Assembly: GCA_964539825.1 (NCBI GenBank)
Contig: CAZIKF010000001.1
Coordinates: 1-64,000 of the forward strand
From: CAZIKF01 sp964539825
GTDB taxonomy: Bacteria > Muiribacteriota > UBA6191
Length of the DNA stretch: 64,000 nucleotides
Reading direction: 5' to 3'
Made by a program: the position numbers and the translations under genes. Of the stretch, positions 26,289 to 35,322 are shown piece by piece; the stretch's first letter is position 1; each line of letters opens with the position of its first letter. The notes beneath the pieces are model-generated. The model saw nothing but the letters and a program-made list of their open reading frames with translations. It ran no database searches and was not told where the DNA came from.

Positions 26289-28534
26289 CGTCCTCGCCCC
26301 CTAAGGACTCTCGCGAAAAAGTAAAATACCAGCAGAAATCCAGTGAAAAAGAGAGGATTCAAAAGTACCAGGGTAAATAGGGTGAGAGGTACCAACAAGA
26401 GCTGAATAAAGAGCTTTAAAAAAGAGGACTCAGCAATGACCCCGGCCAGTGGCGGAGAAAATAGGTAATAGAGGTTTACAAAGTCCCTTCCTGATTTAAA
26501 TTTCATCAGTATCTCATCTCTAAATCTATTAAGAATCAGAACGATGGGGTGATTCTTAGTACCATAGGCCGCCGTGGCTACAAAACATCCTCCAGCGCCT
26601 CCCCCTGCAATTGCCTGTAGCTGCTCAGCGGTAAGTCCGGCACTAAGCGAACTCGCGCTCTGCCCTAAATCTGAAAATAATTCACTGTCAAATGCGCTCA
26701 CAAATAAGGAAACCGTTACCGGTTGAGTATTTTCATTATAAAACGCAATGCGTGAACGGCTTCCTTCTCTTAGTATTACGACCTTCTCATCGGTTACTGG
26801 AACAAGGGAACTAAGGGATGCTAAGGATTCAGAACGGACTTCCAGCGTGATTTGAGTCGTGATGACGCTATCCTCAAGGCTCAGGCTCACTGGAAAATTA
26901 GATGAGTTCTCTATATATAGTTCAAAAATTCCTGCCTGAGAAAGAGTAATGAGGAGATTGGAAGTGGTGCTGCTGGTAGGAACCAGGGAAGTATCAATGG
27001 GAAAAGGAGTAGCGGGCTCTACCTCTGTTTTTGATACTGTACTTTTAGCAGAATCACTCAGAAAGAGGGAAAAGGGAACCTCCTGGGTGAAGCGGGATTC
27101 AATTTGCTGAATTCTATAATTCCGTGAATCCTGCTCAAGGTTCAGCATAAATACCCATTTTTCCACTCCTGGAGGTAGGAACTCAAAGACCGAATCATTT
27201 AGGATAATTGTCTCTACTCGGGGATTTCCCGCGGCATCCTTACGCAGAACCTTAACATCTGATTTCCCTATCCCTGAAGGAGCGGAAAAGTGAATTTCCC
27301 GCTGGGTAGTGCCGGAGGGATTTTCAACTCTTACAATAGAAGGTTGGAAGGCCTGGACGAGGAGAACCGGAGGATCATTTGGATCATCCAACAGAGGGTA
27401 TGCAAGAAGATCCAATAGCGGTACCCGGTAAGATTCCAGGTTATATTTTGTTTCTGTGGTAGGTAGCTGTAGAGCCAGAAAATAGTCTTTGTAAAGCTCT
27501 GAAAATGTACCCAGTGCTCGGGAACTCAAAGCCAAATCCAATCCTTCAATTCCATCCAATGGCTGATCCAATATTTCTCGAAACAGGCGGTCTCCATCAC
27601 TGACCCTGGATCGAAAATCTCCATCCCCTCTTTGGAAGAGATAGGTAAAGAATAGATAGGAGAAACCACGAAAGTACTCGAAGTCTTTATTATCCGCCGG
27701 CTCCCTTGGGTTTTGAAAAATTCGTACTCTGTCTAGATCACTATCTTTAAAAGGAAATACTGCTCTCATTCGTGTTATGTCCTGCAAGTATGCATTCACT
27801 TCTACGGGAGAAGCGGTTGGGGCATCTAGAATCTTGCTTGAACTTCTGGGAAAATTTACGGAATTCAAAAAGCGGTAAACGCTATACTGGGAAATTCCTT
27901 CCTTTACCCAGTTTTCCTCGGTCGAATCTCTCTGGTACTGGATCAGGCGGGAGAGTACACGGGTTAACTCCATATAGGTCCGCCGTTTATTTACTAAAGC
28001 ATGTTGAGCTATTCCCAGGGTTCCCGGATTCAGGTCTACATAGAGAATATTCATGCCATTCCAACCACCGGCAGGGTCTTGATCCTGGGGAAGGAAGTGA
28101 GCTCCTACAAAGGACCCTTTATCTTCAAATCCATCTTGTATGTCTAATAAAAGAATATTGAGTCCAGGAGACTGAGAGCCCGTAACTTCTTGGATTTCAA
28201 AGAGCGTACCTTCCATGGAAGGTACGAGAACAGATTTCATCCACTCAGCGAAATCATCAAGCACAGACTGACGATCCCCCTCTACAGAAACGGGATTAAG
28301 GAGCGAATTCAAACCATTGGCGGTCGTACCCTCAAAGAGAGAGTTTTCTACCCAAACGCTTAAATCTAAACCAGGTCTTAGAGTGGCGGTTGCTCGTACC
28401 ATTGCGGAGATGGAAAGAACCTGCCCCCGGTCAAAGTCAGGGACATCAAAATCCATTACGGTACCAGAGGGTGCTCCCATTAAAATGGAAAGGGAACAGC
28501 CCAGCACCAGGAATGCCAGTAACAACTTCTTCAT
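26285..28534 (-). CDS. Secreted pseudo-metalloprotease with CFI-box C-terminal domain (2)
   Basis: A 749-residue exported protein with a signal peptide (1-20). Residues 160-400 match M30-type secreted gluzincins: N-I-L-Y-V-D-L-N-P, then T-R-V-L-S-R-L-I-Q-Y (191-200) where H-E-F-Q-H-L-I-Q-W is expected, then E-E-N-W-V-K-E-G (206-213), and later Y-F-R-G-F-S-Y-L-F-F-T-Y-L and F-S-E-L-Y-K-D-Y. The fold is kept but both zinc His and the catalytic Glu are gone. The C-terminal CFI box starts at residue 650 (C-F-V-A-T-A-A-Y-G...R-F-R-D-E-I-L...G-R-D-F-V-N-L-Y-Y) followed by membrane helices. It precedes its larger paralogue with an ATGA overlap. Confidence 0.7.
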   Translation of the reverse strand: MKKLLLAFLVLGCSLSILMGAPSGTVMDFDVPDFDRGQVLSISAMVRATATLRPGLDLSVWVENSLFEGTTANGLNSLLNPVSVEGDRQSVLDDFAEWMKSVLVPSMEGTLFEIQEVTGSQSPGLNILLLDIQDGFEDKGSFVGAHFLPQDQDPAGGWNGMNILYVDLNPGTLGIAQHALVNKRRTYMELTRVLSRLIQYQRDSTEENWVKEGISQYSVYRFLNSVNFPRSSSKILDAPTASPVEVNAYLQDITRMRAVFPFKDSDLDRVRIFQNPREPADNKDFEYFRGFSYLFFTYLFQRGDGDFRSRVSDGDRLFREILDQPLDGIEGLDLALSSRALGTFSELYKDYFLALQLPTTETKYNLESYRVPLLDLLAYPLLDDPNDPPVLLVQAFQPSIVRVENPSGTTQREIHFSAPSGIGKSDVKVLRKDAAGNPRVETIILNDSVFEFLPPGVEKWVFMLNLEQDSRNYRIQQIESRFTQEVPFSLFLSDSAKSTVSKTEVEPATPFPIDTSLVPTSSTTSNLLITLSQAGIFELYIENSSNFPVSLSLEDSVITTQITLEVRSESLASLSSLVPVTDEKVVILREGSRSRIAFYNENTQPVTVSLFVSAFDSELFSDLGQSASSLSAGLTAEQLQAIAGGGAGGCFVATAAYGTKNHPIVLILNRFRDEILMKFKSGRDFVNLYYLFSPPLAGVIAESSFLKLFIQLLLVPLTLFTLVLLNPLFFTGFLLVFYFFARVLRGRGR

Positions 28535-28816
28535 GATCTCAATGATCTTTTCGTTATTGAAGGGAGATTCGATTAGGGGAATGAGCCGGAAAGTCCCTTA
28601 TCATCCAGTAATCTGACCCGGGATTTTCTTTCGCTTTGTAGATTTTTTACCGGCGTTTGAAACAATTCAGGGTAAAACAGGGAGCTTCGTTGAATTGGTC
28701 AAGCCGCTATACCGAAAGGTAAACGGGATACCAGTTTGCAGGTTCATGACCAAAATAAGCACATCACAGGTGAGCAAGTGCTTTTGGGTATTAAAAATCC
28801 TTTTTTAGGAAGTGAC
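28535..28816. other. Gene-free spacer after ybaB
   Basis: A 282-base gap with no gene. It holds a candidate terminator at 28757-28783 and, on the minus strand near 28705-28747, a partial match to the dispersed repeat (CATGAACC...TTTCGGTATAG). Confidence 0.4.
28757..28783 (-). terminator. Candidate terminator of the atp-ybaB operon
   Basis: AAGCAC and GTGCTT arms enclose a second TCAC/GTGA stem. On the minus strand it is followed by ATTTTGG, a weak U-tract. It lies about 35 bases after the ybaB stop. Confidence 0.45.
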
Positions 28817-29131
28817 TTATCCCAGACCGGGGATCTTCATCCCGCCAGTGACGGAAGACATTTGAGAGTCTTTGGCTTCCTGGGCTTTTCTCTGTGCATC
28901 CTGGATCGCCGCTAGAATTACATCTTCCAGCATCTCCACATCCTCTGGATCCACGGCTTCAGGCATTATCTTCAAGGAGATCAGTTCGAGCTTTCCATTC
29001 ACTTCCGATTCCGCCATTCCGCCACCAGCGGAGCCAGAAAAGCTCATACCGTCGAGCTTCTCTTGCTCTTCAGCCATTTTTGACTGCATCTGCTGAGCTT
29101 GTTTCATCAGCTTGGCAAATTGATCATTCAT
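28817..29131 (-). CDS. YbaB/EbfC nucleoid-associated protein
   Basis: About 104 residues from the ATG at 29131; a TTG at 29140 is also possible but overlaps atpC more. M-N-D-Q-F-A-K-L-M-K-Q-A-Q-Q-M-Q-S-K-M and the G-M-S-F-S-G-S-A-G-G-G segment are typical of this small DNA-binding homodimer. The conserved D-P-E-D-V-E-M-L-E-D-V-I-L-A-A follows. In many bacteria ybaB sits beside dnaX and recR; here it ends the ATP synthase operon and overlaps atpC by 8 bases. An AAAAGGAA site lies 8 bases upstream. Confidence 0.92.
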   Translation of the reverse strand: MNDQFAKLMKQAQQMQSKMAEEQEKLDGMSFSGSAGGGMAESEVNGKLELISLKIMPEAVDPEDVEMLEDVILAAIQDAQRKAQEAKDSQMSSVTGGMKIPGLG

Positions 29132-29552
29132 CGATGGCAATTCCTTTTAATCGCAGCCTTACCATGGATCGGGCTTTAGATTCTATCGCCCTTTCAGACT
29201 GTAAACTCCTCTTGGGAACCTGTGGATCTTTTCCAAGAAGTCTTTGATTAGCTCTAAACAATGCTTGCTGCGCACGCTCCACATCCACTTCTTCTGGCAG
29301 TTCAAAATAGTCCGGACACAGGGTCAGTTCATTCTCTACGAAATGTCCAATACCGTTAAAAACAACAAATTTCTCCGAGTTCTTATCATGGATAATCTCA
29401 CACATTCCAACCCCGAGCATAAATACCAGGGGGGCATGATTGGGATAAATCTCCATATACCCATCGGATGCATAAATGGAAACCTGAGTCGCTGTCATTT
29501 TTACCGGATCACGGCCCGGTGAGACAATTTTGATCGGGATTTCTTCGTCCAT
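29124..29552 (-). CDS. atpC: ATP synthase epsilon subunit
   Basis: A 142-residue central-stalk subunit. The N-terminal beta sandwich has I-K-I-V-S-P-G-R and D-G-Y-M-E-I-Y-P-N-H-A-P-L-V, and the C-terminal helices include A-Q-Q-A-L-F-R-A-N-Q-R-L. Epsilon couples the rotor to catalysis and can inhibit hydrolysis. It starts 3 bases after atpD. Confidence 0.93.
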   Translation of the reverse strand: MDEEIPIKIVSPGRDPVKMTATQVSIYASDGYMEIYPNHAPLVFMLGVGMCEIIHDKNSEKFVVFNGIGHFVENELTLCPDYFELPEEVDVERAQQALFRANQRLLGKDPQVPKRSLQSERAIESKARSMVRLRLKGIAIDE

Positions 29553-29555
29553 GAA

Positions 29556-30959
29556 CTAGCCTTTCAGACTCTCTGCCTTCTCCAGGACATGGTCAATATC
29601 TCCAACCAGGTAGAATGCTTCTTCTGGAAGATGATCGTACTTTCCAGAAAGAACTTCCTTAAAAGACCTGATTGTATCCTGAACCTTTACATATTGTCCT
29701 TTGTGTCCGGTAAACTGCTCCGCCACATGAAATGGCTGCGATAGGAATTTTTCAATTCTTCTTGCACGAGAAACAATTGCCCTATCTTCTTCAGAAAGTT
29801 CATCCATCCCTAAAATGGCGATAACATCCTGTAATTCCTTGTAGCGCTGCAGAGCCTGCTGGACTCCTCGGGCTATCGCGTAATGCTCATCACCGACTAC
29901 GATTGGATCAAGCATTCTTGAGGTGGAGGCCAGGGGATCGACCGCAGGATAGATACCTTTTTCAGCGATGGAACGAGAAAGGTTTGTAGTAGCGTCAAGG
30001 TGAGTAAAGGTTGTGGCTGGTGCAGGATCTGTGTAATCGTCCGCCGGAACAAATACTGCCTGTACTGAAGTGATGGATCCTTCTTTGGTAGAGGTTATGC
30101 GCTCCTGCATTACACCCATCTCAGTTGCCAGGTTGGGTTGATAACCCACTGCTGAAGGCATTCTTCCCAGTAGTGCGGAAACCTCTGAACCTGCCTGGGT
30201 AAATCGGAAGATATTATCGACAAATAAGAGTACATCAGATTTTTCCTGATCACGAAAGTATTCGGCACAGGTCAATCCGGTAAGTCCTACCCGTAAGCGG
30301 GCACCGGGAGGTTCATTCATTTGACCGTAAACCAACGCGGTCTTATTAATGACTCCAGATTCACTCATCTCTCGATACAAGTCGTTTCCTTCACGACTTC
30401 TTTCCCCCACTCCTGAAAACACGGAATATCCTCCGTGCTGAGTGGCAATATTGTTGATTAACTCCATGATGATTACTGTCTTGCCAACTCCAGCACCTCC
30501 GAAGAGACCAATCTTGCCACCCTTCATATAAGGAGCCAGAAGATCAACCACTTTAATACCTGTCTCCAGGATTTCCTTTTGCGTGGATAAATCCTCAAAA
30601 TTGGGAACAGAACGGTGAATTGGGAAACGCTCTTTCGTCTCCACTGGCCCTTTGTTATCGATAGGCTCTCCTAGAACATTAAGGATTCGCCCCAGGACTT
30701 CTTTACCTACCGGAACGGAAATGGGCTGCCCCGTGTTCGTTACGTCGATCCCTCTTTGCAAGCCTTCACTGCTGGACATGGCAATGGAGCGAACCACACC
30801 ATTACCGAGGTGTTGGGCCACTTCACAAACAAGCTTTTCCTTCGTGTCTGGGTTCGTCAATTCTAAGGCAGTGTAAATCTCCGGGAGATTCTCCTCAGAA
30901 AATTTAACGTCCACCACGGGACCTATCACCGCGATTACCTTGCCTGTTGCAGTTTCCAT
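29556..30959 (-). CDS. atpD: ATP synthase beta subunit
   Basis: A 467-residue catalytic subunit. Walker A is G-G-A-G-V-G-K-T-V, the catalytic Glu lies in G-E-R-S-R-E-G-N-D-L, and Walker B is D-V-L-L-F-V-D-N-I-F-R. P-S-A-V-G-Y-Q-P-N-L-A-T-E is the family signature. A GAGGAG ribosome site precedes the ATG. Normal length. Confidence 0.98.
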   Translation of the reverse strand: METATGKVIAVIGPVVDVKFSEENLPEIYTALELTNPDTKEKLVCEVAQHLGNGVVRSIAMSSSEGLQRGIDVTNTGQPISVPVGKEVLGRILNVLGEPIDNKGPVETKERFPIHRSVPNFEDLSTQKEILETGIKVVDLLAPYMKGGKIGLFGGAGVGKTVIIMELINNIATQHGGYSVFSGVGERSREGNDLYREMSESGVINKTALVYGQMNEPPGARLRVGLTGLTCAEYFRDQEKSDVLLFVDNIFRFTQAGSEVSALLGRMPSAVGYQPNLATEMGVMQERITSTKEGSITSVQAVFVPADDYTDPAPATTFTHLDATTNLSRSIAEKGIYPAVDPLASTSRMLDPIVVGDEHYAIARGVQQALQRYKELQDVIAILGMDELSEEDRAIVSRARRIEKFLSQPFHVAEQFTGHKGQYVKVQDTIRSFKEVLSGKYDHLPEEAFYLVGDIDHVLEKAESLKG

Positions 30960-30976
30960 CGAATTCTCCTCGTCTA

Positions 30977-31864
30977 CTATTCCAAACTAGCCGCACCGCC
31001 AACGATCTCCGCAATTTCCTGGGTAATGGCGGCTTGTCTGGCACGGTTGAGTCGTAGTGTTAACGTCTCTATCATTTCTTTCGCATTCTTGGACGCGCTA
31101 TCCATAGCGATCATTCTCGAGCCATACTCACTAGCCAAAGAGTGAACAAAGGCTACATGAATCTTTCCCATGAGATAGGTTTCCAAAAGCTTCTTAATGA
31201 TCGCTTCTTTGGAGGGCTCTAGGAGATAATGTACTCTGGCCACCCCTTCTCGGCTCGCAAGCTGGACCATTCTCGGTCCGCCTGAAGACTTGAACGGAAG
31301 ATAGGTATCTGCAATTGGAGCCTTTGAAGCCGCACTCTTAAAGTGCGTAAAAACCAATTCGATCCTACCTATTTCACCGCTGGTAAATAAATTACAGATA
31401 TATTCGGCAATCTTGGAGGATTCCTCTTTTGAAGGCAGTGTTCCAGAAAGGCTGTACTCCCACTGAATACTGCGGCCTTTGCTGCGAAGTCCTTCTGCGC
31501 CCTTTTTCCCGATAGTCACAAAACTGACTTCATAACCTGCTGAAATAAGGCGCTCTTCTTCACTCAAGGCCATTTTCACCGCATTGGAATTATAGGCTCC
31601 ACAGAGGGAACGCTCCCCACTGAAGACCACTACGCATGCCCGCTTCAGTCCGGAATCTTTCATCAACTGGTGCGTGCTGCCGCCAGAAGACACCTCAGAA
31701 AGGATCTGAAGCAGAGAATTAAAGTACATTTGGAAATTCTCCAGCTCCCTGGTTGCTTTGCGCAATTTAGAGGCCGAAACCAATTGCATTGCTTTCGTTA
31801 TTTTTTCCGTATTTTGAACACTCCGAATTTTATTTCGAAGCTCTCGGGACTTCCCTTTACTCAT
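30977..31864 (-). CDS. atpG: ATP synthase gamma subunit
   Basis: A 295-residue rotor shaft. The N-terminal R-N-K-I-R-S-V-Q-N-T-E-K-I-T-K-A-M-Q-L-V-S-A-S-K-L is split here only by description; with the C-terminal A-M-D-S-A-S-K-N-A-K-E-M-I and L-N-R-A-R-Q-A-A-I-T-Q-E it forms the family's coiled coil. GAGGTGAG precedes the ATG. Confidence 0.97.
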   Translation of the reverse strand: MSKGKSRELRNKIRSVQNTEKITKAMQLVSASKLRKATRELENFQMYFNSLLQILSEVSSGGSTHQLMKDSGLKRACVVVFSGERSLCGAYNSNAVKMALSEEERLISAGYEVSFVTIGKKGAEGLRSKGRSIQWEYSLSGTLPSKEESSKIAEYICNLFTSGEIGRIELVFTHFKSAASKAPIADTYLPFKSSGGPRMVQLASREGVARVHYLLEPSKEAIIKKLLETYLMGKIHVAFVHSLASEYGSRMIAMDSASKNAKEMIETLTLRLNRARQAAITQEIAEIVGGAASLE

Positions 31865-31875
31865 GGATTCTCACC

Positions 31876-33396
31876 TCAGGATGCCGTTGCACCAAAGCTG
31901 GACTTAAATTCCTTGATCAATTGATCTAAACGGGCTTTAAGTTCGTCATTGAGTTCTTTTTTCTCGCGAACTTCACTGAGAAAAGCCTCCTGACTTGTCT
32001 CCATGTACTGATGAAATTCGGTCTCAAAACGTATCATTTCCGAAACAGGCAAATCATCCAGTGAGCCCGTGGTAACCGCATAGACAGACAGAACCTGCAT
32101 GACCACATCCATGGGTTCATATTGTCCTTGCTTGAGCATCTCAAGGGTTCGCTCTCCTCGTGCTAACTGTCTTTGGGTGGCATCATCCAGATCAGACCCA
32201 AATTGTGCGAAGGCCGCCAACTCGCGATACTGAGCCAAATCTAAGCGCAGGGAACCGGCAACCTTCTTCATCGCCTTGATCTGTGCGTCTCCACCAACTC
32301 TAGATACGGATAATCCCACATCCACGGCTGGTCTCTGCCCGGAATTGAAAAGGTCTACATTGAGATAGATCTGACCATCAGTGATGGAAATCACATTGGT
32401 TGGAATATATGCTGAAACGTCCGAAGCCTGAGTCTCAATAATAGGAAGTGCTGTGATAGACCCGGCGCCCAGTTCGTCATTAAGCTTAACTGCACGTTCT
32501 AGAAGCCTCGAATGCAAATAGAACACGTCTCCAGGATAAGCCTCACGTCCAGGAGGCCTTCTAAGAAGCAGAGATAGTTCCCGGTAAGCTACGGCATGTT
32601 TGGATAAATCATCGTAGATACACAGAACATCTTTCTTTTCTTCATACATGAATTCCTCACCCATGGTGACACCTGAATAGGGTGAGATGAATGTCAGGGG
32701 AGCTGGATCAGATCCTGCGGAAGCAACCACAATGGTATTTTCCATCGCACCTTCTTCCTCAAGCTTACGCACCACGTTAGCCACCGTGGACATCTTCTGA
32801 CCTATGGCAACATAAATGGAAACTACACCGCTTCCCTTCTGATTGATGATGGTATCAATGGCGATTGCAGTCTTTCCGGACTGACGATCACCAATGATGA
32901 GCTCTCTTTGACCTCGACCGATTGGGACCATGGAATCTATCGCTTTTAAACCTGTCTGCAGGGGAACTTTTACAGGTTGGCGGTCAATAATACCTGCCGC
33001 AATTCGCTCGATGGGGCGGGTTTTACTGGTGTTTATGGGCCCCTTACCATCAATGGGCTGACCCAGGGGATTTACCACTCGGCCTAAAAGCTCGGGACCT
33101 ACTGGTACAGACATTACCCGACCGGTGGACTTTACCTGATCCCCTTCCTTGATTCGTTTAAAATCACCCATGAGAGCGACACCGACGGTACCCTCATCAA
33201 GGTTTAGAACCATTCCGTAGATTTCATTTGGGAACTCTACAAGCTCCCCGACCATGGCCTGATCAAGTCCATAAATCACGGCAATTCCATCACCTACACT
33301 GGTGACATAACCAACTTCCTTCTGGATCGAAACTTCTTCGAAGCTCTCAATCTGCTTCTTGATCAGTTTGGTAATTTCTTCCGATTTGATCTGCAT
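31876..33396 (-). CDS. atpA: ATP synthase alpha subunit
   Basis: A 506-residue non-catalytic nucleotide-binding subunit. Walker A is G-D-R-Q-S-G-K-T-A, Walker B D-V-L-C-I-Y-D-D-L-S-K-H, and P-A-V-D-V-G-L-S-V-S-R-V-G-G is the alpha signature with the arginine finger. Normal length; starts 19 bases after atpH. Confidence 0.98.
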   Translation of the reverse strand: MQIKSEEITKLIKKQIESFEEVSIQKEVGYVTSVGDGIAVIYGLDQAMVGELVEFPNEIYGMVLNLDEGTVGVALMGDFKRIKEGDQVKSTGRVMSVPVGPELLGRVVNPLGQPIDGKGPINTSKTRPIERIAAGIIDRQPVKVPLQTGLKAIDSMVPIGRGQRELIIGDRQSGKTAIAIDTIINQKGSGVVSIYVAIGQKMSTVANVVRKLEEEGAMENTIVVASAGSDPAPLTFISPYSGVTMGEEFMYEEKKDVLCIYDDLSKHAVAYRELSLLLRRPPGREAYPGDVFYLHSRLLERAVKLNDELGAGSITALPIIETQASDVSAYIPTNVISITDGQIYLNVDLFNSGQRPAVDVGLSVSRVGGDAQIKAMKKVAGSLRLDLAQYRELAAFAQFGSDLDDATQRQLARGERTLEMLKQGQYEPMDVVMQVLSVYAVTTGSLDDLPVSEMIRFETEFHQYMETSQEAFLSEVREKKELNDELKARLDQLIKEFKSSFGATAS

Positions 33397-33415
33397 CCCG
33401 TTTACCGCCTTGTTG

Positions 33416-33970
33416 TTACCAAATCCTCATTTTTTCTACGAGGTCTTCCAGCCGCTCTAGCTGGCCCTTTACACTATAATCAAAGATTTTGTTCTCTGTT
33501 TGGATCACAAAGCCACCCAGAAGTGTGGTGTCGTTCTCAAAACTCAGTTCTAATTTCTTGCCTACCATCTTTTCAATACCCTTTTTGAGCTTTTTCTGAT
33601 CGGACTCTTGAAGATCGGCAGCCAAATAGACTCTTGCCTCTCCCCTCCCAAATCGGGAATCGGTTATCCGGACAAAATCAGTCAAAATTGAATTCAGCAG
33701 GTCAAGCCTCTGATTCTTTAGGAGAATTTTCAAAAAATTTCCTACAGATTTTGAGAGCTTCATCTTTTTGACAACTGCACCCAAGACTCCTATCTTGGCG
33801 GTCAATTGCTGAAATGGGCTCGAAAGCACTGATCTCAAATCCTCTGACTCATTGAGAAGCTCTTGAAACTCATTAATCTCTGCAACGGCCTGATCTACTT
33901 CCTTTTCGCTTTGGAGACAAGAATCAAGCGCAGAAGAATACCTTCTGGCTATCACCATTTCATTTCCCAT
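33416..33970 (-). CDS. atpH: ATP synthase delta subunit
   Basis: A 184-residue peripheral-stalk subunit linking b to alpha. A-R-R-Y-S-S-A-L starts the helical domain, and the C-terminal L-G-G-F-V-I-Q-T-E-N-K-I-F-D-Y-S-V is the delta signature. The start overlaps atpF by 11 bases; an ATG 12 bases later is possible. Confidence 0.93.
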   Translation of the reverse strand: MGNEMVIARRYSSALDSCLQSEKEVDQAVAEINEFQELLNESEDLRSVLSSPFQQLTAKIGVLGAVVKKMKLSKSVGNFLKILLKNQRLDLLNSILTDFVRITDSRFGRGEARVYLAADLQESDQKKLKKGIEKMVGKKLELSFENDTTLLGGFVIQTENKIFDYSVKGQLERLEDLVEKMRIW

Positions 33971-34592
33971 CGCGGCCTCCGAGATTACTCACGGTATTTG
34001 AAGCATATTTTTTCAGAGATGTTTTCATTTTCTCCTCTGACAAACTGTCCACAAATATGCCGGTTAAACCGCTAAAGAATCGGCCCTTTAAATCATCAAG
34101 ACCTTCTCTGAAATGAGCGGCGGCATCAAGATCCACCTGACCTAAGATGCGCAGTTCCTGCTCCCTTGCGGATTCGATGACCTGTTCACGAATTTTGTGG
34201 GTCTGCTGAGTGGCTTCTTGAAGAATCCTGGTCTCTTCCTCACCGAGATTCTCAAGTTTCCCCTTAAGCTCCTCAACCTTTTGCTGAAATTCCCTGCGCT
34301 GGGATTCTTCCTGACTAAGCCTGGTTTCAATATCAGTAAGGTTCTCATCCACAGCTGGCAATAAGAGCTTTTTTATGACAAAGTTCCACAGCAACAACAT
34401 CAGAATAATGAAGTTGAGCCATTCCATCAGATACTGCCAGGTATGACCTCTCAAAAACTCCATGACCCCACCAGCCGTGGCTTCGCTTTCGGCCGCGTAA
34501 ATAGGGGCTATCAGAAGAAAAAATAATCCTAGAAATATCCAAATTCCCGGAGTCAGATTATGCAGGAGTCTGTGCTTTGTACCATGCCTCAT
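33960..34592 (-). CDS. atpF: ATP synthase b subunit with N-terminal signal-like segment
   Basis: A 210-residue stator subunit. Residues about 15-34 are a signal-peptide-like helix ending A-A-E, then the true membrane anchor at about 52-75 (M-E-W-L-N-F-I-I-L-M-L-L-L-W) with the conserved Asn-Phe, followed by the long coiled coil. An extra cleavable N-terminus on b is known in some diderm lineages. It overlaps the b' gene by 4 bases. Confidence 0.9.
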   Translation of the reverse strand: MRHGTKHRLLHNLTPGIWIFLGLFFLLIAPIYAAESEATAGGVMEFLRGHTWQYLMEWLNFIILMLLLWNFVIKKLLLPAVDENLTDIETRLSQEESQRREFQQKVEELKGKLENLGEEETRILQEATQQTHKIREQVIESAREQELRILGQVDLDAAAHFREGLDDLKGRFFSGLTGIFVDSLSEEKMKTSLKKYASNTVSNLGGRDGK

Positions 34593-35008
34593 GATCCAAG
34601 AACCTTTCGATTCAGGACTTCCACGAGCTCGCCGCTGGACTTACCTAAATTCTGTTCCAATTCCTTGAGATTTTGCTCCACAACCTTGAATTTTTCTTGG
34701 GTCATTTCGACTGCCTTTGCTTCGGCATTTTCAAGGATTTTGGCTTTTTCTGCTTCCGCTTCATCTCGGGCCTTGCGCCTCAACTTCGACGCCTCGCCAT
34801 GAATCCCCCCAAGCTTTGCGCGATAGGTGGACTCCAAGATTCCAATCTCACTCTTTTCGGCTGCGAATCCCTCTGCAAGTCCCGCGAAGCGAGCCTTACG
34901 TTCATCCATAACCCTAAATAAGGGTTTAAACAGAATTAAATCCAGCAGCCAATAGAGAACCAGAAAATTTAAAAGCTGGAAAAATAGGCTTATATTAATA
35001 TCAATCAT
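34589..35008 (-). CDS. ATP synthase b' subunit
   Basis: A 139-residue second stator subunit: a single membrane anchor (residues about 5-27, L-N-F-L-V-L-Y-W-L-L) and K-P-L-F-R-V-M-D-E-R-K-A-R, then coiled coil. The b'-then-b pair is typical of phototrophs and Deltaproteobacteria-type operons. AAGAGGAG precedes the ATG. Confidence 0.92.
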   Translation of the reverse strand: MIDINISLFFQLLNFLVLYWLLDLILFKPLFRVMDERKARFAGLAEGFAAEKSEIGILESTYRAKLGGIHGEASKLRRKARDEAEAEKAKILENAEAKAVEMTQEKFKVVEQNLKELEQNLGKSSGELVEVLNRKVLGS

Positions 35009-35034
35009 GTGAGAAAACTCCTCTTAGGATTTTC

Positions 35035-35301
35035 TTACATCGCGTACATTAAAAGCAGTGCGATCACGAGCGAATAAATCCCCGTGGACTCAGAAACCGC
35101 TTGTCCAATGAGCATTGTCCTGGTTAGAAGGTTTGCCTGCTCTGGCTGGTGAGATATGCCTTCACAAGCCTTTCCAGCCACAAAACCCTCCCCAATTCCA
35201 GGGCCAATAGCGCCCAGACCCATACAGAGCCCGGCACCAAGGTACTTACAGCCAGTGATAATCGCTTCAGTCATTGCTACTTCATCGCCGGTCGTTGCCA
35301 T
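35035..35301 (-). CDS. atpE: ATP synthase c subunit, single hairpin, two-carboxylate sodium motif
   Basis: An 88-residue rotor subunit with two helices. Helix 1 reads G-P-G-I-G-E38-G and helix 2 Q-A-V-S-E71-S72-T73-G-I-Y. Glu71-Ser-Thr is the sodium-type motif of Ilyobacter tartaricus; Glu38 replaces its Gln32, giving the two-carboxylate arrangement described for the sodium-driven Fusobacterium nucleatum ring. Sodium coupling is therefore likely but not proven. The loop keeps Gln-Pro (H-Q-P). A strong AAGGAGG site lies before the ATG. It follows a fused three-hairpin c gene by 21 bases. Confidence 0.95.
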   Translation of the reverse strand: MATTGDEVAMTEAIITGCKYLGAGLCMGLGAIGPGIGEGFVAGKACEGISHQPEQANLLTRTMLIGQAVSESTGIYSLVIALLLMYAM

Positions 35302-35322
35302 TTCTAGCCTCCTTGAATTCTT

